The translations under genes and the position numbers were made by a program. Below are positions 43,089 to 54,232 of a stretch of 64,000 nt of DNA, one piece after another. The first letter of the stretch is position 1; each line of letters begins with the position of its first letter. The DNA comes from Pseudoclavibacter sp. AY1H1 (GTDB taxonomy: Bacteria; Actinomycetota; Actinomycetes; Actinomycetales; Microbacteriaceae), in assembly GCF_002931055.1 (NCBI RefSeq), contig NZ_PSXX01000001.1, forward strand, positions 1 through 64,000, in the 5' to 3' direction. The notes beneath the pieces are model-generated. The model ran no database searches, was not told the DNA's origin, and saw nothing but the letters and a program-made list of their open reading frames with translations.

Positions 43089-43922
<834 letters not shown>

Positions 43923-44046
43923 ACTACGTGATCGCTGCCCGTTGAATACCCCTCCGGGGCAAGACTTGGAGGGCGAAGCGCCGGGCAGCGTTCGACCAGG
44001 CCGGCGGGCCGGGCAGGCAGGCGGGAAGGCCGGCCGCGGCGTTGCG

Positions 44047-45297
44047 TCAGCTCGTCGACGTGAGCGCGCCGCCCAGGTCGCGGGCGAGATTGCCGCGGTC
44101 GGCCACGACGATGTCGTCGAGGTGCTGCCAGGCGGCGGCATCGCGCAGCAGCACGGCGGTGCGTTCGGCGATGTCGGCGGGCGCATCCGCCTCGCTCCAT
44201 GCAGATTGCACACGCAGGATGCGCGACTGCCGGTCGTTCTTCAGGTCGACGCGGCCGACCACCGCGTCGCCGAGCAGGATCGGCAGGGAGTAGTAGCCGT
44301 AGACGCGCTTCTCGGCGGGTGTATAGATCTCGATGCGGTAGTGGAAGTCGTGCATCCGCTCGGCTCTCGGTCGGAACCAGACGACGGGGTCGAAGGGCGA
44401 GAGGAGCGCTGCCGCGTCCATCGCGCGTGGCCGCCTCGCGTCGCGATGCAGCCACGCCGTTCCCGACGGACCGTCCTTGCCCCACTCGGCGACTCGGACG
44501 GGCAGGACCTCGCCGGAGTCGGAGAGCTCTTCGAGCGCCGTCTTCGTGAGCGCCATCGGCACGCGGAAGTAGTCGGCCAGGTCGGCCGTGGTGCCGATGC
44601 CGTGGGCGGCGGCGGCCATGCCGGTGAGCGCACGGACCGCGTCGCGCGTGCTCACCTCGGCGCCGAGCACCTCGGGCGGCAGCACCTGCTCCGGCAGCGC
44701 GTAGCGCCGCTCGAAGCCCTTGCGGGGTGCTGATGCGAGCTCACCCCAGCGGAAGAGGTACTCGAGCACGATCTTGACGTCCGACCACTCCCACCAGGAG
44801 CCGCGCCGCTTGTTGGCCTCGTGGTCGAACTCGCTGGCGGCGAGCGGGCCTCGCTCGAGGAGTTCGGCACGCAGCCACGCGATCGTCGCCGCGTGGCCCT
44901 CGAGGAACTCTGCGTTCTTGCGGCGGTCTCGTTCCTCTTTGTCGCGCATCCGCCACCCGAAGAGCGGCAGTGACGAGACGGGGAGCAGCGCCGCTTCGTG
45001 GGCCCAGTACTCCGTGAGGCGCGGTTGGCGACCGGACGCGAGACGGTCGAGTGCTGCCTTGTCGTAGCCGCCCAGTCGAGAGAAGACGGGCATGTAGTGG
45101 CTGCGCTCCCACACGTTCACGGAGTCGATCTGCAGCAGGTGGATGCGCGAGAGCAGCGAGCCCAGCTGCCGCGTTCCGGCTTCGGTCGCGGCCTTCCGCC
45201 CGCCGAACCCCTGGGCCGCGAGCGCGATGCGTCTGGCCTGAGCCGCACCGATGAGGGGAAGCTGGTCGGTCACGCGGCGCCCCCGAATCCGTCGCAT
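44047..45297 (-). CDS. YcaQ-family winged-helix DNA glycosylase
   Basis: A 416-residue protein of the DUF1006/YcaQ (HTH_42) family, which includes glycosylases for DNA interstrand crosslinks. Recognisable segments are LLQIDSVNVWERSHYMPVFSRLG near residue 55-77, EYWAHEAALLP (the QxD/Q-like region), ELSDSGEVLPV, and the C-terminal FDPVVWFRPRAERMHDFHYRIEIY. The start at 45297 has AGGA upstream and a TATTCT -10 candidate about 15 nt before it; GTG 45273 is an alternative. It is divergent to hisS with only 25 bp between, so promoters must overlap. Confidence 0.88.
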   Translation of the reverse strand: MRRIRGRRVTDQLPLIGAAQARRIALAAQGFGGRKAATEAGTRQLGSLLSRIHLLQIDSVNVWERSHYMPVFSRLGGYDKAALDRLASGRQPRLTEYWAHEAALLPVSSLPLFGWRMRDKEERDRRKNAEFLEGHAATIAWLRAELLERGPLAASEFDHEANKRRGSWWEWSDVKIVLEYLFRWGELASAPRKGFERRYALPEQVLPPEVLGAEVSTRDAVRALTGMAAAAHGIGTTADLADYFRVPMALTKTALEELSDSGEVLPVRVAEWGKDGPSGTAWLHRDARRPRAMDAAALLSPFDPVVWFRPRAERMHDFHYRIEIYTPAEKRVYGYYSLPILLGDAVVGRVDLKNDRQSRILRVQSAWSEADAPADIAERTAVLLRDAAAWQHLDDIVVADRGNLARDLGGALTSTS

Positions 45298-45322
45298 GCG
45301 ATCATCCTGCGAGAATAGTGCA

Positions 45323-46639
45323 ATGGCTTCTCAGATCACTCCGCCTCGTGGCATGCGCGATTTCCTTCCGGCAGACAAGCGCAGGCGCGAGCGCATCCTC
45401 GGGACGATCCGCGAGGTCTACACGAGGCACGGCTTCGATGAGATCGAGACGCCGGTCGTGGAGGACGCCGCGCGGCTGCACTCGGGGCTCGGCGGCGACA
45501 ACGAGAAGCTGTCCTTCGCCGTCATGAAGCGCGCGCTCGACGCCGAGGCGCTTGCCGCTGCCGCCGAGGCCGGCGACCCTCTCGCGCTGAGCGATCTGGG
45601 CCTGCGCTTCGACCTGACGGTGCCGCTCGCGCGGTTCGTCGCCACGCATCGCGGAACCCTGCCCGGGGTATTCCGCAGCCTGCAGATGGCGCCGGTCTGG
45701 CGCGCGGAGCGGCCGCAGAAGGGGCGCTACCGGCAGTTCGTGCAGTGCGACATCGACATCATCGGCGAGCCGGGTGCGCTCGCCGAGGTCGAGCTGCTGG
45801 TCGCGTCATCGGCCGCGCTCGTCGAGCTCGGCCTCGACAACTGCACGATCCGAGTCAACGACCGGCGCCTGCTCACCGCTCTGCTCGTGCACTGCGGATT
45901 CGCGGAGACCGAGCACGGCGCCGCACTCATCACGATCGACAAGCTCGACAAGATCGGTCCAGAGGGAGTAGCGGCTGAGCTCGCGACGCTCAACGCGACG
46001 GCCGCGCTGCAGCTCGCGGCGGCGCTCGCCACGTGGGCGCCCCTGCTGGAGACCGGCATCCGTCTCGATCGCGAGACGGTCCTCACGAGCCTGCCCGGTG
46101 CCCTCCGGGAGGACCCGGCCGTCGTCGAGGTCGTCGAGGGCATGGTCGAGATCGCGGATGCGGCCTTCGCGGCGGGCGCATCCATCCGGCTCGTGTTCGA
46201 CCCGAGCCTCGTGCGTGGCATGGGCTACTACACGGGCACGATCTTCGAGGCGGCGCACCCGGAGTCGGGCTCCTCGGTCGGGGGTGGCGGACGCTACGAC
46301 GGCATGATCGGCCGTTTCCTCGGTCAGGATGTGCCGGCGTGCGGGTTCTCGATCGGCTTCGAGCGCATCGTCGACCTCGCGCAGCTGCCCGACTCGGGCG
46401 ACGAGCGTGCCGTGGCGCTGCTCTTCGACAAGCGAGCGTCGATCGCCGACATCGCGAAGGTCAAGGGCGCGGTCGTGCGCTCCGGAGCGTCGCGGGTGCG
46501 CGTCGCCAAGAAGCCCAAGAACGTGCGCGGCCTTCTTGCCTCGCTCGCCGAGCAGGGGTTCACGCACGTGGCCCACGTGCGCGACGAGCACGTCGCCGCG
46601 CCCGAGACGCTCAGCTTCGAGGCGCTCCAGGGCTCGTAG
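45323..46639 (+). CDS. hisS: Histidyl-tRNA synthetase
   Basis: A 438-residue class II aminoacyl-tRNA synthetase. Motif 1 region PPRGMRDFLPADKRRRERI, motif 2 APVWRAERPQKGRYRQFVQCDIDIIG, the histidine-specific RGMGYYTGTIFEA, and motif 3 CGFSIGFERIVDL are all present, followed by the C-terminal anticodon domain. Length is normal. It is divergent to ycaQ and lies upstream of eno. Confidence 0.96.
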   Translation: MASQITPPRGMRDFLPADKRRRERILGTIREVYTRHGFDEIETPVVEDAARLHSGLGGDNEKLSFAVMKRALDAEALAAAAEAGDPLALSDLGLRFDLTVPLARFVATHRGTLPGVFRSLQMAPVWRAERPQKGRYRQFVQCDIDIIGEPGALAEVELLVASSAALVELGLDNCTIRVNDRRLLTALLVHCGFAETEHGAALITIDKLDKIGPEGVAAELATLNATAALQLAAALATWAPLLETGIRLDRETVLTSLPGALREDPAVVEVVEGMVEIADAAFAAGASIRLVFDPSLVRGMGYYTGTIFEAAHPESGSSVGGGGRYDGMIGRFLGQDVPACGFSIGFERIVDLAQLPDSGDERAVALLFDKRASIADIAKVKGAVVRSGASRVRVAKKPKNVRGLLASLAEQGFTHVAHVRDEHVAAPETLSFEALQGS

Positions 46640-46766
46640 CCTGGCACCTCCGAACGAGGGGGAGCGCTTCTCGGCACGATCCCCGCGGGGCGGAGGTCGC
46701 AAGCCCACGTCGCCCACCTCGTGACGTCAGCGCGTCCGCGCCCTCCTCACGTTCCGCCGACCCCGA

Positions 46767-48109
<1,343 letters not shown>

Positions 48110-48160
48110 GGATTCGGGCCGGTCGACACGGCTCACCGCCGCGCTGATCAGCGCGACACA

Positions 48161-48193
48161 CGAACGGGTCGGGGCAAGTCCCCGGCCCGTTCG
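48161..48193 (+). terminator. 14-bp GC hairpin after eno
   Basis: CGAACGGGTCGGGG pairs with 48180-48193 across the loop CAAGT, with one T-G wobble. It lies 51 bp after the eno stop and before the ftsB start. There is no U tract, as in several other terminators of this window. Confidence 0.7.
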
Positions 48194-48228
48194 GCATGAT
48201 GGGAAGCCGACACGGGAGGGGGATGCGC

Positions 48229-48939
48229 ATGGCGAAGTCGACGGGAAAGTCGAGCTCGGGCCGGAGCGGGGGAGCCGAGTCGAAGGCCACGCCGCGCGCT
48301 CCGTCGAGGCCGAACGCGAGCGCGAAGTCGAGCGGGAGCGCCAAGCCGAAGGGCGGCACCCCAGCCAAGGCGGCGGCGAAGGGCTCGTCGAAGTCCACCC
48401 CGTCGAAGTCCACGCCCTCGAAGGCCTCGCCCTCGAAGTCGAGGTCCCGCTCCAAGCCGTCGTCGTCGTCGCCGCGCAAGCAGTCGTCCAGCGGGTCGTC
48501 GAGCGGGCCGTCGAAACAACGGCGTCGCATCCCGACCGTGCGCCCGAACGGCGCGACCGTGCTCGTGGCACTCGTCGTGATCCTCGGCATCGCGGTGCTG
48601 GCACCCACCGCGCAGCGCTACATCGCGCAGCGGCAGTACGTCGCGCAGCTGCAGGCCGAGCTGACCGAGACGCAGCAGAGCGTGGATGAGATCGCCACGG
48701 AACGCGACAGGTGGAGCGACCCCGCCTACATCCAGTCGCAGGCCCGCGGACGCCTCCTGTTCGTCATGCCCGGCGACACGAGCTACCTCGTGCTCGACCC
48801 GCCCGCCACCAACAAGCAGCAGCAGAGCAACATCAGCACCGAGCTCCACGAGACGCAGGCCAGCTGGCTCGACAGCTTCGTCGAGTCGATGGTGACCGCC
48901 GGCACCGCGCCGGCACCCGCGCCCACCCAGGGCGACTAG
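48229..48939 (+). CDS. ftsB: FtsB/DivIC-family septum formation initiator
   Basis: A 236-residue division protein. Residues about 1-105 are a Lys/Ser/Pro-rich disordered tail (repeated SKSTPSK, SPSKSRSRSK), then one membrane helix (about 108-126, VLVALVVILGIAVLAP), a coiled coil (about 127-160) and the DivIC end motif ARGRLLFVMPGDTSYLVL. The FtsB coil sits outside the membrane and links FtsL and FtsQ in the divisome. Start 48229 is picked for its spacing to GGGAGGGGG; ATG at 48223 or 48199 is possible. The long cytoplasmic tail is larger than in E. coli FtsB. Confidence 0.9.
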   Translation: MAKSTGKSSSGRSGGAESKATPRAPSRPNASAKSSGSAKPKGGTPAKAAAKGSSKSTPSKSTPSKASPSKSRSRSKPSSSSPRKQSSSGSSSGPSKQRRRIPTVRPNGATVLVALVVILGIAVLAPTAQRYIAQRQYVAQLQAELTETQQSVDEIATERDRWSDPAYIQSQARGRLLFVMPGDTSYLVLDPPATNKQQQSNISTELHETQASWLDSFVESMVTAGTAPAPAPTQGD

Positions 48940-49009
48940 CGCCACGAAGCACATCGAACCCCGCGGATCGTCACTCCAGCGCATCCGCCCGCAGAACCGA
49001 AAGCGACTA

Positions 49010-49540
49010 ATGCTCGAGTACTCAGTAGCCAGCGAACGCGACCTCGAGGTCATGGGGGAGCAGCTCGGCCGCCCCATGCGGGGTGTCGTCGGGATCGGCG
49101 CCCGGTGCGTCTGCGGCAACCCGACGGTCGTCGTCACGCGCCCACGGCTGCCCGACGGCACGCCGTTCCCCACGCTCTACTACCTGTCTCATCCCGCCGC
49201 GACCATCGCGATGTCGCAGATCGAGGCGGAGCAGATCATGCCGGAGATGCAGCAGCGGTTGAGCGACGACGAGGAGTTCCGTGCCGCCTACCTGGCCGCA
49301 CACGAGCGCTACCTCGCCGAACGCGAATCGCTCGAGGTCGTCGAGGAGATCGCCGGTGTCACCGCCGGCGGCATGCCCACGCGCGTGAAGTGCCTCCACG
49401 CCCTGGCCGCCCATTCGCTGGTCGCGGGGCCCGGCGTGAACCCCGTCGGAGACTGGGCGCTCGAGCTGTCCACCTGGTCTCCGAAGCGCTGCGTGTGCGC
49501 GAACCCGGGCGATGCACTCGCCCGTGACGCGCAGGAGTAG
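49010..49540 (+). CDS. DUF501 family protein
   Basis: A 176-residue DUF501 protein, a family nearly restricted to actinobacteria and regularly found next to eno and ftsB. Conserved segments are LGRPMRGVVGIGARCVCGNPTVV, PFPTLYYLSHP, VKCLHALAAHSLVAGPGVNPVGD and a C-terminal RCVCANP. Four Cys in CVCGN and KRCVCAN and the His-rich middle could bind metal. Function is unknown. Confidence 0.92.
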   Translation: MLEYSVASERDLEVMGEQLGRPMRGVVGIGARCVCGNPTVVVTRPRLPDGTPFPTLYYLSHPAATIAMSQIEAEQIMPEMQQRLSDDEEFRAAYLAAHERYLAERESLEVVEEIAGVTAGGMPTRVKCLHALAAHSLVAGPGVNPVGDWALELSTWSPKRCVCANPGDALARDAQE

Positions 49541-49591
49541 ACTTGACAAGGTTTTCCTCGCCCAACCATCGCATGCAGGGAGTACAAGTAC

Positions 49592-51118
49592 GTGACTAAG
49601 ATTCTCATCGTTGGCGGAGGCTACGCCGGCTTCTACACGGCGTGGCAGCTCGAGAAGCAGCTGAACCCGGGCGAAGCCCAGGTCACAGTCGTCGATCCGC
49701 TGCCGTACATGACGTACCAGCCATTCCTCCCAGAGGTCATCAGCGGCAACATCGAGCCGCGTCACGCAGTCGTCTCGCTGCGTCGCCACCTCAAGCGCTC
49801 GCGCGTCATCACGGCTGAGGTCACGAACATCGACCACGCCACGAAGACGGCGACCATCACGCCCCAGATCGGCGAGCCGTACACGGTCAACTACGACATC
49901 ATCGTGGTCACCGCCGGCGCCGTCTCGCGCACCTTCCCGATCCCCGGCATCGCCGACAACGCCATCGGCGTGAAGACGGTCGAAGAGGCCACGTGGATCC
50001 GCGACACCATGATCGACAACTTCAACAAGGCGTCGACCATGGCCCCGGGCCCGGAGCGCACGCGCCTCCTCACATTCGTCGTCGTCGGCGGTGGCTTCGC
50101 CGGCATCGAATCGTTCGCCGAGATGCGCTCGCTCGCGACCGCGCTGCTGGAGGACTACCCGTCGCTGCAGTTCGACGACGTGCACTTCCACCTCATCGAG
50201 GCTGCCGGGCGCATCATGCCCGAGGTATCGGAAGACACCGCACTGTGGGTCATCAAGAACCTCGCAGAGCGCGGCGCGACCGTGCACCTCAACACGCAGG
50301 TCACCTCTGCGGTCGACGGCGTCGTCGAGACCTCGGCTGGCGACAAGTTCCCCACCGATGTCATCGTCTGGACCGCCGGCGTCATGGCAGCTCCGATCAT
50401 CAAGAGCAACAGCGACCTCCCGGTCGACGAGCGCGGACGCCTCCGGGCACGCGCCGACCTCCGTGTCGAGGGCGACAACGGCATCGTCCAGGACGCCTGG
50501 GCAGCCGGCGACGTCTCGGCGGTCCCCGACCTCTCCGGTGGTGGAGTCGGCGGCTTCTGCGTGCCGAACGCCCAGCACGCGGTCCGTCAGGGCAAGCTCA
50601 TGGCCTCCAACCTCGTGGCGACGCTCCGCGGCGGAACGCCGAAGGACTACTACCACGAGAACATGGGCGCGGTTGCCGGTCTCGGCATCGGCGTCGGCGC
50701 ATTCCAGTCGGGCACCTTCGCCCTGACCGGTGTGCTCGCCTGGCTCGCCCACCGTGGTTACCACGACCTGGCGATCCCGACCGTCGAGCGCAAGATCCGC
50801 GTGCTCACCGGCTGGATCAACAACTTCGTGCTCGGCCGCGACTTCGTCTCGCTCAGCGCCCGCGAGACGCCTCGCGCCGGTTTCGAGCGGTTCGCTTCGC
50901 GTCCGCGCCCCGCAGCCCCCGAGGCCAAGGCGGATGCACCGAAGAAGCTCCCCGCGTCGAGCGAGCACGGCGGCGACAAGGCTGCTGCCTCGACCGAGAA
51001 GCCTGCGGCGGACACCAGCGGCAAGACGGTGACCGAGAAGGTCGCCGCTGAAGCGGGATCGGCTGCTCCGAAGCCCGCCGCGCGTTCGGCCAAGGCGCCT
51101 GCTGGCGACAGCAAGTAG
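49592..51118 (+). CDS. ndh: Type II NADH dehydrogenase
   Basis: A 508-residue non-proton-pumping NADH:quinone oxidoreductase at the membrane. FAD-binding IVGGGYAGFYTA is at residues about 6-17, YMTYQPFLPEVISGNIE matches the family, the NADH motif VVVGGGFAGIESFAEM is near 165-180, and WTAGVMAAPI and AAGDVSAVPD follow. After about residue 425 comes an Ala/Lys/Pro/Ser-rich tail of some 80 residues that is unlike the core and probably disordered. GTG 49592 has AGGGAG upstream; TTGACA at 49543-49548 may be its -35. Confidence 0.93.
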   Translation: MTKILIVGGGYAGFYTAWQLEKQLNPGEAQVTVVDPLPYMTYQPFLPEVISGNIEPRHAVVSLRRHLKRSRVITAEVTNIDHATKTATITPQIGEPYTVNYDIIVVTAGAVSRTFPIPGIADNAIGVKTVEEATWIRDTMIDNFNKASTMAPGPERTRLLTFVVVGGGFAGIESFAEMRSLATALLEDYPSLQFDDVHFHLIEAAGRIMPEVSEDTALWVIKNLAERGATVHLNTQVTSAVDGVVETSAGDKFPTDVIVWTAGVMAAPIIKSNSDLPVDERGRLRARADLRVEGDNGIVQDAWAAGDVSAVPDLSGGGVGGFCVPNAQHAVRQGKLMASNLVATLRGGTPKDYYHENMGAVAGLGIGVGAFQSGTFALTGVLAWLAHRGYHDLAIPTVERKIRVLTGWINNFVLGRDFVSLSARETPRAGFERFASRPRPAAPEAKADAPKKLPASSEHGGDKAAASTEKPAADTSGKTVTEKVAAEAGSAAPKPAARSAKAPAGDSK

Positions 51119-51126
51119 CTGACCTC

Positions 51127-51164
51127 GTCGGGGCCGTCACATCTTCGGATGCGGCGGCCCCGAC
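51127..51164 (+). terminator. Hairpin between ndh and tRNA gene
   Basis: GTCGGGGCCG (51127-51136) pairs exactly with 51155-51164; the inner part can form ATC-TTCG-GAT. It starts 8 bp after the ndh stop and ends 6 bp before the tRNA. There is no T tract. Confidence 0.7.
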
Positions 51165-51170
51165 GTGTAC

Positions 51171-51248
51171 GCCCCACTAGCCCAATTGGCAGAGGCAGAA
51201 GACTTAAAATCTTTCCAGGTCAGGGTTCGAGTCCCTGGTGGGGCACCA
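51171..51248 (+). tRNA. tRNA with UAA anticodon (Leu), short variable arm
   Basis: A complete cloverleaf with encoded CCA: acceptor GCCCCAC/GTGGGGC, a short D stem, anticodon stem GAAGA/TCTTT enclosing the loop CTTAAAA (anticodon TAA at loop positions 3-5), a variable region of about 6 nt, and T arm CAGGG-TTCGAGT-CCCTG. UAA reads the leucine codon UUA. Leucine tRNAs normally carry a long variable arm, which this one lacks; from memory, some actinobacterial UAA-Leu genes are also about this short. UUA is rare in such genomes. Confidence 0.9.
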
Positions 51249-51392
51249 AGAGACGACTCCGGCTCGCGTCGAGCTTCGCGCGCAACCGCCGCGTCCCTCA
51301 CCTCGACGTCCTGCCCGTCTGGTCGCTGTGGTGTGTCCGCGTTCGAGGCAGCTGCTCGGGCGCACTCGGCGCCGACCCGCGATACTGGCCGT

Positions 51393-52208
51393 ATGCCGAT
51401 TCTCAACAAGGACATGACCCTCTGCATCTCGCTCGCCGCGCGGCCGTCGAACCTGGGGACGCGGTTCCACAACTACCTCTACGAGGAGCTCGGTCTCAAC
51501 TTCATCTACAAGGCCTTCACGACGGATGACATCGAGGGCGCGATCCGCGGTGTCACCGCGCTCGGCATCCGCGGATGCTCCGTCTCGATGCCCTTCAAGG
51601 AAGCCGTGATCGCGCTCGTCGACGAGCTCGACCCTTCCGCCCTGGCTATCGAGTCGGTCAACACGATCGTGAATGACGGCGGCAGGCTCATCGCGTCGAA
51701 CACCGACTACGAGGCCATCGCCGAGCTCATCGCCGAGCACGACATCAGCTCGTCGCTGCCGGTTGTCGTGCGCGGCGCCGGTGGCATGGCGAAGGCCGTC
51801 GTCGCGGCGTTCCGGGACGCCGGCTTCGGCGATCTGACCGTCGTCGCACGCAACGAGATCGCCGGCACCGCCCTCGCAGAGAAGTACGGGTACCGGTGGC
51901 AGCGCGCCGACCCCGAGCCAGGTGCCTTCGTGCTGGTCAATGTCACGCCCTTGGGCATGACCGGGGCAGACGAGGCCGCGCTGTCGTTCAGCGAGGAGCA
52001 GGTGGCCGCCGCTGCACTCGTGTTCGACGTCGTCGCCTTTCCGGCGGAGACCCCACTCATCAGGCTCGCACGAGCGCAGGGTGTTCCCGTGGTCACCGGT
52101 GCCGCTGTTGCCGCCCTGCAGGCGGCCCGGCAGTTCGAGAAGTACACGGGGGAGCGCATCACCGCCGAGCAGGTCGAGCGGGCGGCCGCCTTCTCTCGAG
52201 AGCTCTAG
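51393..52208 (+). CDS. Shikimate 5-dehydrogenase
   Basis: A 271-residue AroE-family enzyme using NAD(P) on shikimate or quinate. The catalytic Lys is in GCSVSMPFKEAVIAL (near residue 70) and the Asp in LIASNTDYEAIAEL (near 107); the Rossmann part has VRGAGGMAKAVVAAF. A C-terminal helix closes the fold. A -10-like GATACT at 51381-51386, 6 nt before the ATG, points to a leaderless message. It stands apart from other aromatic genes, and the N terminus (MPILNKDMTLCISLAARP) differs from housekeeping AroE, so a catabolic role is possible. Confidence 0.9.
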   Translation: MPILNKDMTLCISLAARPSNLGTRFHNYLYEELGLNFIYKAFTTDDIEGAIRGVTALGIRGCSVSMPFKEAVIALVDELDPSALAIESVNTIVNDGGRLIASNTDYEAIAELIAEHDISSSLPVVVRGAGGMAKAVVAAFRDAGFGDLTVVARNEIAGTALAEKYGYRWQRADPEPGAFVLVNVTPLGMTGADEAALSFSEEQVAAAALVFDVVAFPAETPLIRLARAQGVPVVTGAAVAALQAARQFEKYTGERITAEQVERAAAFSREL

Positions 52209-52257
52209 GCCGCCCGACGGGATCGGGGCGCCGCGGTCTCGGTGGCGGGCCAACCCG

Positions 52258-53754
52258 CTACGTGGTCGTGGCTGCTCGGCGCCCAACTCGTTCGGCGCGC
52301 TGGGCGCCGAGCATTGCATGCACGATCATGTCCTCGTCGAGCAGCTCGGAGCGTCCCTCGAGCGCGGTCCTGCCGTTGGCGAGCACCACGACGCGGTGGC
52401 TCCACCTGAGCAGCTCGGTGAGATCTGTGCCCAGGAACACGACCGCCGTGCCGGTCTCGGCGAGGCTGTGGAGGAAGGTGAAGACGGCACGACGTGCGCC
52501 GACGTCGACGCCCTGCGTCGGGTGAGCGAGCACGAGCACCGTGCCGCCGCGCTCGACGGCACGGATGAACTCGGCTTTCTGCTGGTCTCCGCCCGAGAGC
52601 TCTGCGAGCGCGGTGTGGATGCTCGCGGTGTTGATGCGCAGTCGGTGCACGAGGTCGATCATCTTCCTCGCCCGCGAGATCTCCGCGCCGAGGGTCGCAT
52701 CAGTCGCGCCGACGCCGTGGATGAGGCTCCGATCGGCGTCGAACCCCGGAACCGCGTCCGCGAGGAAGCTCACGCCGTGAGCTTCGGCGATGCCTGCCTC
52801 TGCCAGGTCGACAGGCTCCCCGAACAGTTCCACGTGGCCCTGCTGCGGGCGGGTCGCGCCACCGAGGATCTCGATGAGCTGACGGACGCCCGAGTCGTGC
52901 GTCCCTGTGACGCCAACGACCTCGCCCGGCCGCACGTGGAGATCGACGCCGTGCAGGAGGCACCCGTCGCCGACGCCGAACGCGGCGAGCGCGGCACGGT
53001 GCGCATCCTCCCCGGAGCTCGCGAGGCTCGCTTCCGCGTCCGGCAACTCGCCGATGAGCATGACCGTGAGCTCCTCGGCGCTGAGCCCGCCGATGGGGGT
53101 GTCGATGGCGATCGTGCCGTCACGGAGCAGGAGGACGCGGTCGACGATCGACTGCACCTCGTCCATGCGGTGCGTGATGTACAGGATGCTTCGGCCCTGC
53201 GAGGCGAGCTGCCGGAGGACTCGGTGCAGGAGCGCGATCTCGTGGTCCGCGAGCGTGACGGCCACCTCGTCGATCACGACGAGCTGCGCCTCCTCGGCGA
53301 GCATGCGAACGACCTCGACGAGCGCGCGACGACCCCGGTCGAGCTCATCGATCATCGCGTGAAGATCGAGTTCGGTGCTGGTCTGCTCGACGAGTTCCCG
53401 TGCGCGTTCGAGAACCGCCTCGTGCGACTCATCGGCCCGATAGGTGTTGCGGAAGAGCGCCTGCGCGACCGTCAGGCCCCTCGGCGGCTCCGCGTTCTGG
53501 GTGATCACTCCGACGCCGCAGGCCTGCGCCTCCGCGAGTGAGGCAGGCGCGTACGGCTCCTCGCCGAGAATCATGGTTCCGGATTCGAGCTGCTGGCGTC
53601 CGACGAGTGTGCTCACGAGCGTGCTCTTTCCTGCGCCGTTGACTCCGATGAGCCCGACGATCTGCCCCCGATACAGGGTGAGATCGACCGCCCGGAGCAC
53701 CTGCCGGTTGCCGTACGAAGTCGTTGCGCCGATCAGGTGCACAAGAGTTTCCAT
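52258..53754 (-). CDS. Orphan tandem-ATPase ABC protein, sugar/nucleoside type
   Basis: A 498-residue RbsA/BMP-type subunit with two nucleotide-binding domains. The first has an intact Walker A (GVNGAGKST, residues 37-45), but its signature reads LDRGRRAL and its Walker B VVIDEVAVTL lacks the usual PT. The second has no Walker A lysine (GTHDSGVRQL), a good LSGGDQQ signature, and VLVLAHPTQGVDVGA, where the usual Asp-Glu is changed, as in nucleoside-type (NupO/YufO-like) ATPases. No permease or binding protein is adjacent, so partners must lie elsewhere or the protein has another use. It is divergent to the roadblock gene. Confidence 0.85.
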   Translation of the reverse strand: METLVHLIGATTSYGNRQVLRAVDLTLYRGQIVGLIGVNGAGKSTLVSTLVGRQQLESGTMILGEEPYAPASLAEAQACGVGVITQNAEPPRGLTVAQALFRNTYRADESHEAVLERARELVEQTSTELDLHAMIDELDRGRRALVEVVRMLAEEAQLVVIDEVAVTLADHEIALLHRVLRQLASQGRSILYITHRMDEVQSIVDRVLLLRDGTIAIDTPIGGLSAEELTVMLIGELPDAEASLASSGEDAHRAALAAFGVGDGCLLHGVDLHVRPGEVVGVTGTHDSGVRQLIEILGGATRPQQGHVELFGEPVDLAEAGIAEAHGVSFLADAVPGFDADRSLIHGVGATDATLGAEISRARKMIDLVHRLRINTASIHTALAELSGGDQQKAEFIRAVERGGTVLVLAHPTQGVDVGARRAVFTFLHSLAETGTAVVFLGTDLTELLRWSHRVVVLANGRTALEGRSELLDEDMIVHAMLGAQRAERVGRRAATTT

Positions 53755-54232
53755 CGTTCCCCCTCGATAGATGTGCGAAGCATGATTCCGAAAGCAAAAC
53801 AGCTCCGCGTGTCTGCCCCCTCGCGGAGATCCGCGAACTCAGACGACTCGAATCTATACGAGATCGGCGCTCTGGATCGCCAGAGCGACGCTCGGGTGTG
53901 CGCTACTGTCGTGTCGGCTGCTATCTGCAGCTGATGCCGACACGTACAACGTCGGCCTGATGTTCACGCGCAGACACCCTTCTCGTCGGTCGATCGGATG
54001 AGGGAACCGGGTCCACCTGCCGCGCGGACGACGGCCGAAGTGACGGGGTGGCCGCTCCGTGAGCATGCAGGACCGCTCGCGTACGGTGCGCCGCTCGCGG
54101 ATCGTTGTCCCGTCGGCATGGGTGAGTCGGATGCCTCATTCACTTCGACAGGGACGATGGTGCAGGACGACATCTGACCTGCAGGTCCGGGGTCGATGAG
54201 GCAGCGACACAAAAACAAGGGGGAGACAAGAC
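53755..54232. other. Divergent intergenic region with inverted repeat
   Basis: 478 bp without a convincing gene, between the ABC protein and the roadblock gene. An inverted repeat CGTGTCGGC/GCCGACACG lies at 53910-53918 and 53936-53944 around a 17-nt loop. The roadblock gene has a strong GGGGGAG site immediately upstream, after an A-rich run. The region is large enough for two regulated promoters. Confidence 0.5.

Noticed and set aside
49543-49548. TTGACA as a full promoter for ndh
   Set aside because: No acceptable -10 lies 16-18 nt downstream, so it is kept only as a possible -35.
49022-50968. A 648-codon minus-strand frame opposite DUF501 and ndh
   Set aside because: Antisense shadow; both plus-strand genes carry conserved motifs and start signals.
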